64,000 nt of DNA from Megalopta genalis (Eukaryota > Arthropoda > Insecta > Hymenoptera > Halictidae), in the NCBI RefSeq assembly GCF_051020955.1, contig NW_027476367.1:211775-275774 (forward strand). Direction: 5' to 3'. Positions within the stretch are counted from its first letter, which is position 1; the number at the start of each line of letters is the position of its first letter. Positions 26,781 through 37,353 of this stretch are shown in pieces. The position numbers and the translations under genes are program-made. The notes below the pieces were generated by a model. The model saw nothing but the letters and a program-made list of their open reading frames with translations, ran no database searches and was not told the DNA's origin.

Positions 26781-29701
26781 CATGGATTTTAAAGCTAACT
26801 CGTTTGATTCCTCTACATTTGAAGCTATATCACTTATATCGCAATATTCTGATGCTAAATCATTTGTTTCGCATGGATTTGAAGCTGAACCTTCTACGTC
26901 GCATTGATTTGTAGCTAAATCATGCGTTTCGCATGGAATTGAAGCTAACTGGTTCGTTTCGCCTGCATTTAAAGCTATATCACTTGTACCGCAAGTATTT
27001 GAAGAAAAATCAATTCTTTCGCATGGCTTTGAAGCTCAGACATCTAGTTCGCATTGATTTGAAGCTATATCATTTATATCGCAAGTATTTGAAGCTAAAT
27101 CATTTGTCTGGCATGGATTTGAAGCTAAACCTTCCACATCGCATTGATTTGAAGCTAAAGCTTGTGTATCGTATGGATTTGAATCTAACTTGTTTGTTTC
27201 GTCTGCATTCGTATCTATATCACTCATATCGCAAGTATTTGAACCTAAATGATTTGTTTCGCATGGATTTGAAGCTAAACCTTCTACATCGCTTTGATTT
27301 GAAGCTAAATCATGTGTTTCGATTGGATTTGAAGCTAACTCGTTTGTTTCGTCTGCATTTGAAGCTATTTCACTTATATCGCAAATACCCGAAGCTAAAT
27401 CATGTGTATCGCATGGATTGTGAAGCTAACTCGTTTGATTCCTGCGCATTTGATGATATATCATTTACATAGCAAGTATCTGATGCTCAATCATTTCTTT
27501 CGCATGAATTTGAAGCTAAATCATGTGTTTTGCATGGATTTGAAGCTAAGCCATCTATTTCACATTGATTTGAAGATAAATCATGTGTTTCACTTGGATT
27601 TGAAGCTATCTCGCTTGTTTCGCCTGCATTTGAAGCTATATCACTTATATCGCAAGTATTTGAACCTGAATCATTTGTTTCATATGGATTTGAAGCTAAG
27701 ACTTCTACTTCGCATTGATTTGAAGCTACAACATGTGTTTCGCATGGATTTGAAAGTAACTCGTTTCTTTCGCATGCAGTTGAAGCTAAATCATGTCTGT
27801 CACAAGTATCTGAATCTAAACCATTTGTTTCGGATGGATTTGAAGCTAAGGCTCCTAGTTCGCATTGATTAGAAGCTAAATCATGTGATCCGCATGGATT
27901 TAAAGCTGACTCGTTTGTTTCGCATGCAGTTGTAGCTAAATCATGTATATCACAGGAATTTGAAGCTAAACGATTTGTTTCGGATGCATTTGAAGCTAAG
28001 CCTTCTACTTCACGTTGATTTGAAGCTTAATCATTTGTTTCGCACGAATAAAAGCTAATCCATGTGTTTCGCATGAGTTTTAAGCTACATCATGCGTTTC
28101 GTATGGAATTGAATCTAACTGGTTTGTTTCGCCTGCATTTGAAGCTATATCACTTGTATCGCAAATAATTGAAGAAAAATCACTTATTTCGCACGTATTT
28201 GAAGCTAACTTGTTTGTTTCAACTGCATTTGAATCTATATCACTTATATCGCAAGTAGCTGAAGCTAAATCATTCGTGTCGCATGGATTTGCAGCTAATC
28301 CTGCTTGATCGCATTGATTTGTATCTAAATCATCTGGTTCGCTTGGGTTGGAAGCTGAACCATCTACATCGCATTGATGTGAAGCTAAATCACTTGTTTC
28401 GCATGGATTTGGAGCTAACTCGTTTGTTTCTCCTGCCTTTAAAGCTATATCACTTATATCGCAAGTATTTGAAGAAAAATCGTTTGTTTCGCATGGATTT
28501 GAAGCTAAGACTTCTACTTCGCATTGATTTGAAGCTATATCATGTGTATAGCATGGATTTTGTAGCTAAACCCTCTACATTGCATTGATTTGAAGCTTTA
28601 TCATGTGTTTTGCTTGGATTTGAAGCTAACTCGTTTGTATCGCCTGCATTTGAAGCTATATCACTTATATCCAAAGTGTTTGCAGCTAAATTATTTGTTT
28701 CGCATGGATTTGAAGCTAAACCATGTGTTTCGCATGAGTTTGGAGCTAAATCATGTGTTTCGTATGGATTTGAAGCTATTTCGTTTCATTCGTCTGTATA
28801 TGAAGCTATATCACTTATATCGCAAGTAATTGAAGCTAAACCATTTGTTTCGTATTGATTTGAAGCTAAGCCTTCAACTTCGCATGGGTTTGATGCTTAA
28901 CCACGTGTTTCCCATGAATTTGAACCTAAATCATGTGTTTCGCATGCATTTGAAGCTTAATCATGTGTTCTGAATGGATTTGAAGCTAACTCGATTGTTT
29001 CGCATGCAGTTGAAGCTAAATCATGTTTATCACAAATATCAGAAGCTGAACCACTTGTTTCGCAAGAATATGAAGCTAAACCATGTGTTTCTCATGGATT
29101 TGTAGCTAAGTCATGTGTTTCGAATCGATTTGAAGCTAAACCATCTACATGGCATTGATTTGAAGCTAAATCAAGTGTTTCGGTTGGTTTGAAGCTAACT
29201 CGTTTGTTTCGCATGCAGTTGAAGCTAAATCATGTGTTTCGCATGGATTTGATGCTAACTCGTTTGTTTCTCCTGCATTTGAAGCTATATCACTTATATC
29301 GCAAGTATCTGTATCTAAATCATTTGTTCCGCATGGATTTGAAGCTTAGCCTTCTACTTCGCGTTGATTTGAAGATAAATCATGTGTTTCGCATGGATTT
29401 GAAGCTAACTCGTTTGTTTCGCCTGCATTTGAAGCTATATCATGCATATCACAAGTATTTGAGTCTAAATCTTTGATTCGCATGGATTTGAAGTTAAGGT
29501 TTCTACTTCGCAGTGATTTACAGCTAAATCATGTGTTTCGCTCGGATTTGAAAATAAGCCTTCTACTTGGCATTGATTTGAAGCTAAATTTTATGTTTTG
29601 CATGGATTTGAGGCTAACTCGTTTCTTTCGTCTCCATTTGAAGAAATATCACTTATATTCGTAAGTATTTGAAGCCAAATCAGTTGTGTCGCATGGATAT
29701 G

Positions 29702-30090
29702 AAGCTAAGCTTTCTACTTCGCATTGATTTGAAACTAAATCATGAGTTTCGCATGAATTTGAAACTAAATCATGCGTTTCCATGAATTTCAAGCTATCGC
29801 GTTTGTTTCGCCTGCATTTGAAGCTATTTCATTTATATCTCAAGTATTTGAAGGTAACTCATATATTAAGCATGGATTTCAAGCTAAGCTTTCAACTTCG
29901 CATTGATTTGAAACTAAATCATGTGTTTCCCATGGATTTGAAGCTAACTCGTTTGTTTCGCATGCAGTTAAAGCTAAATCATGTTTATCACAAGTATCTG
30001 AAGCTAAGCCATTTGTATCGCAAGAATATGAAGCTAAACCACGTGTTTCTCATGGATTTAATGCTAAATCATGTCTTTCGCATGGAATTG
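29702..30090. repeat. Direct repeat, copy 1 (479-bp offset)
   Basis: Matches 30,181-30,569 at offset 479. Shared rare variants are catgcgtttccatgaattt (a one-base-short monomer), atcgcgtttgtttcg, and actcatatattaagcatgg at about 29,857 and 30,336. The offset is sixteen monomers minus one base, explained by the short monomer. Confidence 0.85.
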
Positions 30091-30180
30091 AAGCTAACTC
30101 GTTTGTTACGCATGCAGTTGAATCTAAATAACGTATATCACATGTATTTGTAGCTAAACCATTTGTTTCGCATGGATTCG

Positions 30181-30569
30181 AAGCTAAGCCTTCTACTTCG
30201 CATTGATTTGAAACTAAATCATGTGTTTCGCATGAATTTGAAACTAAATCATGCGTTTCCATGAATTTCAAGCCATCGCGTTTGTTTCGCCTGCATTTGT
30301 AGCAATTTCATTTATATCGCAAGTATTTGAAGGTAACTCATATATTAAGCATGGATTTGAAGCTAAGCTTTCAACTTCGCATTGATTTGAAACTAAATCA
30401 TGTGTTTCCCATGGATTTGAAGCTAACTCGTTTGTTTCGCATGCAGTTAAAGCTAAATCATATTTATCACAAGAATCTGAAGCTAAACCATTTGTATCGC
30501 AAGAATATGAAGCTAAACCACGTGTTTCTCATGGATTTAATGCTAAATCATGTCTTTCGCATGGATTTG
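30181..30569. repeat. Direct repeat, copy 2 (479-bp offset)
   Basis: Partner of 29,702-30,090 with a few substitutions, for example catatttatcacaag against catgtttatcacaag and agccatcgcg against agctatcgcg. Immediately after it, 150 bp (30,570-30,720) are present that the first copy lacks. The alignment then resumes at offset 629 with tttgttacgcatgcagttg. Confidence 0.83.
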
Positions 30570-31056
30570 AAGCTAACTCGATTGTTTCGCCTGCATTTGA
30601 AGCTATATCATTTATATCGCAAGTATCTGAATCTAAATCATTGGTTTCGCATGGATTTGAAGCTAAACCTTCTACATCGCATTGATTTGCTGCTAATTCA
30701 TGTCTTTCGCATGGATTTGAAGCTAACTCGTTTGTTACGCATGCAGTTGAATCTAAATAACGTGTATCACAAGTATTTGTAGCTAAACCATTTGTTTCGC
30801 ATGGATTTGATTCTAAGCCGTGTACTTCGAATTGATTTGAAGCTAAATGATGTGTTTCGCATGAAATTGAAGCTAACTGGTTTGTTTCGCCTGCATTTGA
30901 ATCTAAATCATGCATATCACAAGTATTTGAGACTAAATCATTTGTTTCGCATGGATTTGAAGCTAAGCTTTCTACTTCGCATTGATTTGAAGCTAAATCA
31001 TGTGTTTCGCTTGCATTTGAAGCTAACTCGTTTGTTTTGTCTGCACATGAAGCCAT
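30529..31056 (-). other. Minus-strand decapeptide frame, 175 codons
   Basis: Open minus-strand frame over about 17 decapeptides with the pentamer order preserved (GETNQLASI, CETHHLASN, QFEVHGLESN, PCETNGLATN, TCDTRYLDST). The Cys position is often changed (F, V), and units such as ACVTNELASN occur, which looks like drift. It spans the 150-bp insertion at 30,570-30,720, which keeps the frame because 150 is a multiple of 3. Confidence 0.22.
30570..30720. repeat. Pentamer-sized (150-bp) insertion between duplicated segments
   Basis: At 30,091 the first copy passes directly into tttgttacgcatgcag. In the second copy five monomers, one of each pentamer subtype, intervene before the same motif at about 30,732. 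The segment is 150 bp within the precision of the alignment. It is direct evidence that the five-monomer set is gained or lost as a unit. Confidence 0.75.
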
Positions 31057-32940
31057 ATCACATATATCGCCAGTATCTGAAGCTAAATCATTAGTTTCTC
31101 ATGGATTTGAAGCCAAGCCTTCTACTTCGTATTGATTTGAAGATATATCATGTGTATCACAAGTATTTCAAGCTAAATCATATGTTTCGCGCGGATTTGT
31201 AGCTAAACCTTCTACATCACATTGATTTGATGCGAAATTATGTGTTTCGCTTGGATTTGAAGCCAATTCGTTTGTTTCGCATGCATTTGAAGCTACATCA
31301 TGTGTTTCGCATGGATTTGAAGCTTAACGATTTGATTCGCATGGATTTGACGCTAAGCCTTCTACTTCGCATTGATATGAAGCTACGTCATGTGTTTCGA
31401 TTGGATTTGAATCTAAGCCTTCGACTTCGCAATTGATTTGAAGCTAAATCATGTGTTTCGCATGGATTTGTAGATAACTCATTTGTTTCGCCTGCATTTG
31501 AAGCCATTTCATTTATATCGCTAGCATTTGAAGCTAGTTCATTTGTGTCGCATCGATTTAAAGCAAACTCGTTTGTTTCGCCTGCAGTTGAAGCTATTTC
31601 ATTTATACCGCAAGTATTTGAAGGTAAATCATTTGTTTCGCTTGGATTTGAAGCTAACTCGTTCGTTTCACCTGCATTTGATGCTATATCACTTCTATCG
31701 CAAGTATTTGAAGCTAAACAATTTGATTCGCATGGATTTTGAAGCTAAGCCTTCTACATCGCACTGATTCGAAGCTAAATCATTTGTTTACCATGGGTTT
31801 GGATATAACTCGTGTGTTTCGCCTGCATTTGAAACCATATCACTTCTATTGGCAAGTATTTGAAGCTAAATCATTCGTTCTGCATGGATTTGAAGCTAAG
31901 TCTTCTACTTCGCATTGATTTGAAGCTAAATCATGTGTTTCACATGGAGTTGATGCTCACTCGTTTGTTCCTCATGCAGTTGAAGCTAAATGATGTATAT
32001 CACTAATATTTGAAGCTAAACCGTTCGGTCGCATGGATTTGAAGCTAAGGCTTCTACTTCGCATTGATTTGAAGCTAAATATTCTCTTTCGTTTGGATTA
32101 GAAGCTAACTCGTTTGATTCGTCTGCTATAAGCTATATCACTTATATCCCAAGTGTTTGAAGGTAAATCATTTGTTTCGCATGGATTTGAAGCTACGCCT
32201 TCTACTTCGAATTGATTTGAAGCTAAATCATGTGTATCGCTTGGATTTGAAGCTAACTCGTTTTTTTCGCCTGCATTTGAAGCTATATCACTTATATCGC
32301 AAGTATTTGAACCTAAATCAATTTTTTCATATGGATTTGAAACTAAGCCTTCTACTTCGCATTGATTTGAAACTAAATCATGTGTATTCGCATTTATTTT
32401 GAAGCTAACTCGTTTGTTCCGACTGCATTTGAAGCTACATCATTTATATTGCAAGTATTAGAAGCTAAATCATTTGTGTCGCATGGATTTGAAGCTTAAC
32501 CTTCTACATCGCATTGATATGAAGCCAAATCTTGCGTTTCGCTTGGATTTGAAGCTAAACCTTCTACATCGCATTGATTTGAAGCTAAATAATGTATGTC
32601 GCTTGGATTTGAAGCTAACTCGTTTGTTTCGTCTGCATTTGAAGCTACATCACTTATATTCGCAAGTATTTGAATGCAAATCAGTTGTTTCGCATGGATT
32701 TGTAGCTAAGCCTTCTACTTCGCATTGAGTTGAAGCTAAATCATGTGTTTCGCATGGATTTGTAGCAAACTCGTTTGTTTCGCATGCATTTCAAGCAAAA
32801 TAATGTATATCACAAGTATTTGAAATTAACCCTTTGATTCGCATGGATTTGAAGCTAAGCATTCTACATCGCATTGATTTGAAGCTATATCACGTGTCTC
32901 GCTTGGATTTGAAGCAAACTCGTTTGTTTAGCCTGCATTT

Positions 32941-33410
32941 GATGCCATATCACTTATAACGCAATTATCTGAAGCTAAATTATTTGTTCCGCATGGATTT
33001 GAAGCTAAGCCGTCTACATCGCATTGATATGATGCTTATTCATGTGTTTTGCATGGATTTGAAGCTAACTCGTTTGTTTCCCCAGCATTTGAAGCTGTAT
33101 CACTTATATCCCAAGTATCTGAAGCTAAATTATTTGTTCCGCATGGATTTGAAGCTAAGCCGTCTACATCGCATTGATTTGAAGCTAAATCATGTGTGTC
33201 TCTTGGAGTTGAAGCTATCTCGTTTGTTTCACCTGCATTTGAAGATATATCACTTATATCGCAAGTATTTGAAGCTAAATCATTTGTTTTGCACGGATTT
33301 GAAGCTAAACCTTCCACTTCGCATTTATTTGAAGCGAAATCATGCGTTTCGCATGGATTTGATGCTAACTCGTTTGTTTCACCTGCATTTGACGCTATAT
33401 CACTTATATA
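32941..33410. repeat. Clear run of 150-bp pentamers
   Basis: Three successive pentamers are in register. The order on + is: a catat or tatat monomer ending caagta or similar (32,941; 33,091; 33,241; 33,391), an aaatcatttg-type (32,971; 33,121; 33,271), an aagcc or aaacc t-c-t-ac type ending cattga (33,001; 33,151; 33,301), an aaatcatgtg-type (33,031; 33,181; 33,331) and an actcgtttg type ending cctgca (33,061; 33,211; 33,361). In the minus-strand frame these read TCDISDIASN, PCETNDLASN, QCEVEGLASN, PCETHDLASN and AGETNELASN. Confidence 0.88.
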
Positions 33411-34524
33411 CAAGTGTTTGAGGCCAAATCATTTGTTTCGCATGGATTGGAAGCTAAACCTTCTACATTGCAATGATCTGAAGCTTAATCATGTGTTTTG
33501 CATGGATTTGAAGCTAACTCGTTTGTTTCGTCTGCATTTGAATCTATATCACTTATATCGCAAGTATCTGTAGCTAAATCATTTGTTTTGCATGGATTTG
33601 AAGCCAAACCTACTTCGCATTGATTAGAAGATAAATCATGTGTTCCGCTTGGATTTTAAGCTAACTCGTTTGTTTCACCTGCATTTGAAGCTATATCATG
33701 TATATCACAAGTATTTCAAGCTAAATCATATGATTCGCATGTATTTGAAGCTAAGCTCTCTTCTTCGCATTGATTTGCAACTAATCCATGTGTTTCGCAT
33801 GAATTTGAACCTAAATCTTGTCTTCGGCATGCATTTGAAGCTTAATCATGTGTTTTGGATGGATTTGAAGCTAACTGCTTTGTTTCGCCTGCATTTGAAG
33901 CTGCATCACTTATATCGCAAGTATTTCAATCGATATCATTTGGTTATCACGGATTTGAAACCAAACCACGTGATTCGCATGAATTTGAAGCTAAATCATG
34001 TGTTTCGTATGGAATTGAATCTATCTGGTTTGTTTCGCCTACACTTGATGCTATATCTCTTGTATCGCAAGTATTTGAAGCTAAATCATTTTCTTCGCTC
34101 GGATTTGAAGATAAACCTTCTACATCGCTTTGATTTGAAGCTAAATCATGTGATCCGCGTGGATTTGAAGCTAACTCGTTTGATTCGCCAGCATTTGAAC
34201 CTATATCCTTTTATCGCAAGTATTTGAAGCTAAATCATTAGTGTCGCATGGATTTGAAGCTAAACCATCTACATAGTATTGATTTGATGTTAAATCATGT
34301 ATTACGCTTGGATTTGAAGCTAACTCGTTTGTTTCGTCTGCATTTGAAGCTATGTGACTGATATCGCAAGTATCTGAGGCTAAATCACTTGTGTCGCATG
34401 GATTTGATGCTGAACCCTCTACATCGCATTGATTTGCAGCTAAATCATGTGTTTCGCATGGATTTGAAGCTATACCATCTATATCGCATTGATTTGAAGC
34501 TTTATCATGTGTTTTGCATGGATT

Positions 34525-35166
34525 TCAACCTAAATCAAGTGTATCGCATGGATTTGGAGATAACTTGTTTGTTTCGCCTGCATTTGAATCTATATCATGC
34601 ATATCACAAGTATTTGAGACTAAACCATTTGATTCGCATGGATTTGAACCTAAGCCTTCTACTTTGCATTGAATTGAAGCTAACTCGTGTGGATTGCTTG
34701 GATTTGAAGCCAACACGTTTGTTTCGCATGGAGTTGAAACTAAATCATGTATATCACAAGTATTTGAAGCTAAACCTTTTGTTCCGCATGGATTTGAAGC
34801 TAAGCCTTCTACTTCGCATTGATTTGGTGCTAAATCATGTGCTTCGCATGGATTTGAAGCTAACTCGTTTATTTCTCCTGCATTTGAAGCTATATAACTT
34901 ATATCGCAGGTATCTGAACCTAAATCATTTGTGTCGCATGTATTTGAAGTTGAATCTTCTACATCGCATTGATTTGAAGCTAAATCATGTGTTTCGCTTG
35001 GATATGAAGCAAACTCGTTTGTTTCGTCTGCACTTGAAGCTATATCACTTGTATCGCAAGTATTTGAAGAAAAATCACTTGTTTCGCATGGATTTGAAGC
35101 TAAGACATCTAGTTCGCATTGATTTGGAACTAAAACATGTGTTCCGAATGGATTTGAAGCTAACAC
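34525..35166 (-). other. Minus-strand decapeptide frame, longest open stretch of the centre
   Basis: 213 codons are open on the minus strand in the frame whose monomer reads CETNDLASNP. The five-step order is visible: AGETNELASN, PCEAHDLAPN, QCEVEGLASN, PCGTKGLASN, TCDIHDLVST. It is acidic, with one Cys per decapeptide except in the Gly-containing fifth unit. I see no signal peptide, membrane segment or known domain, and no convincing start context. The + strand is also open here for 271 codons (34,389-35,204), so openness alone proves nothing. It is more likely chance-open satellite or a decayed coding repeat than an expressed gene. Confidence 0.25.
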
Positions 35167-36393
35167 GTTTGTTTTGCCTGTATTTGAAGTTATGTAATTT
35201 ATAACGCAAGTATTTGAAGCTAAATCATTTGTTTCGCATGAATTTTAAGCTAAGACATCTAGTTCGCATTGATTTGAAGAAAAATCATGAATTTCGCATG
35301 GATTCGAAGTTAACTCGTTTGTATCGCCTGCATTTGGAGCTATATTTGAAGCAAGTGTTTTGAAGCTAAATCATTTGTGTCGCATGGATTTGAAGCTAAA
35401 CCTTCTACATAGCATTGATTTGCAACTAAATCATGTGCTTCGCATGGATTGGAAGATAACTCGTTTGTTTCACCTGCATTTGAAGCTATATCACCTATAT
35501 TCCAAGTGTTTGAAGCTCAATCATTTGGTCCACGTGGATTTGAAGCTAAACCTTATACATCGCATTGATTTGAAGCTAAATCTTGTGTGCTGCATGGGTT
35601 TGAAGCTAAACCTTCTACATAGCATTGATTTACAGCTAAATCATGTGTTTCGCATGGATGTGAAGCTATCTCGTTTGTTTCGCCTGCATTTGAAGCTATA
35701 TCACTTCTATCGCAAGTATGTGAAGCTAAATCATTTGTTTCGCATGGATTTGAAGCTAAGCCTTCTACTTCGCATTGATTTGACGCTAAATCATGTGTTT
35801 CGCACAGATTTGAAGCTAACTCGTTTGTTTCGCCTGCATTTGATGCTATATCAATTATATTGCAAGTTTTTGAAGCTAAATCATTTGTGTTGCATGGCTT
35901 TGAAGATAAGCCTTCCACTTTGCATTAATTTGAAGGTAAATCATGTGTTTCGCTTGGATTTGAAGCTAAGCCTTCTACTTCGCATTAATTTGAAGGTAAG
36001 TCATGTGTTTCGCTTGGATTTGAAGCTATGTCTACTACTTCGCATTGATTTGAAACTAAATCATGTGTTTCCCATGGATTTGAAGCTAAATCATGTGTTT
36101 CGCATGGATGTGAAACTAACTCGATGTTTCGCCTGCATTTGAAGCTAAATCATGTTTATCACAAGTACCTGAATCTAAACCATTTGTTTCGCAAGAATAT
36201 GAAGCTAAACCATGTGTTTCGCATGAATTTGAAGCTAAGTCATGTGTTTCGCACAGATTTGAAGCTAACTCGTTTGTTTCGCCTGCATTTGAAGCTATAT
36301 CAATTATATCGCAATTATTTGAAGCTAAATCATTTGTGTCGCATGGATATGAAGCTATGCCTACTACTTCGCATTGATTTGTAACTAAATCAT

Positions 36394-37353
36394 GTGTTTC
36401 GCATGGATTTGAAGGTAAATCATGTGTTTCGCATGGATTTGAAACTAACTCGTTTGTTTCGCCTGCATTTGAATCTAAATCATGTTTATCACAATTATCT
36501 GAATCTAAACCATTTGTTTCGCAAGAATATGAAGCTAAACCATGTGTTTCGCATGAATTTGAAGCTAAATCATGTATTTCGCACAGGTTTGAAGCAAACT
36601 CGTTTGTTTCGCCTGCATTTGAAGCAATATCAATTATATCGCAAGTATTTGAAGCTAAATCATTTGTGTCGCTTGGCTTTGAAGATAAGCCTTCTACTTT
36701 GCATTAATTTGAAGGTAAATCATGTGTTTCGCTTGGATTTGAGGGTAACTCGTTTGTTTCGCCTGCATTTGAAGCTATATCATTTATATCGCAAGTATTT
36801 GAAACTAAATCATTTGTTTCCCATGGATATGAAGCTATGCCTACTACTTCGCATTGATTTGTAACTAAATCATGTGTTTCGCATGGATTTGAAGGTAAAT
36901 CATGTGTTTCGCATGGATTTGAAGGTAAATCATGTGATTCGCAGGGATTTGAAACTAACTCGTTTGTTTCGCCTGCATTTGAAGCTAAATCATGTTTATC
37001 ACAAGTATCTGTATCTAAACCATTTGTTTTGCAAGAATATGAAGCTAAACCATGTGTTTCGCATGAATTTGAAGCTAAATCATGTGTCTCGCACAGATTT
37101 GAAGCTAACTTGTTTGTTTCGCCGGCATTTGAAGCTATATCAATTATATTGCAAGTATTTGAAGCCAAATCATTTGCGTCGCATGGCTTTGAAGATGAGC
37201 CTTCTGCTATGCATTAATTTGAAGGTAAATCATGTGTTTCGCTTGGATTTGAAGGTAACTCGTTTGTTTTGCCTGCATTTGAAGCTATATCAATTATATC
37301 GCAAGTATTTGAAGCTAAATCATTTGTGTTGCATGGCTTTGAAGCTAAGCGTT
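36394..37353. repeat. 480-bp (16-monomer) HOR, two copies
   Basis: Two stretches starting with ttcgcatggatttgaaggtaa-type monomers at 36,394 and 36,874 repeat the same subtype order with modest divergence. That order includes the type-II pentamer (tgtttatcac, accatttg with caagaa, accatgtg with catgaa, catgt ending cacaga, then cctgca). The second copy has an extra aaggtaaatcatgtg monomer and several private substitutions. Confidence 0.65.

Larger units (their letters stand above)
21576..35690. repeat. Central diverged zone of the array
   Basis: Monomers here differ more from one another and from the subtype consensus than in either flank, and no multi-kilobase tandem period is visible. The 29-bp monomer that marks the flanks was not found between about 21.1 and 39.3 kb. 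The basic order is the 150-bp pentamer, best seen at 26.2-27.4 kb and 32.9-33.4 kb. Small local duplications (120, 479 and about 200 bp) and scattered one-base indels occur. I read this as older, less homogenised satellite between two later expansions. No gene or unique sequence was seen. Confidence 0.7.
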
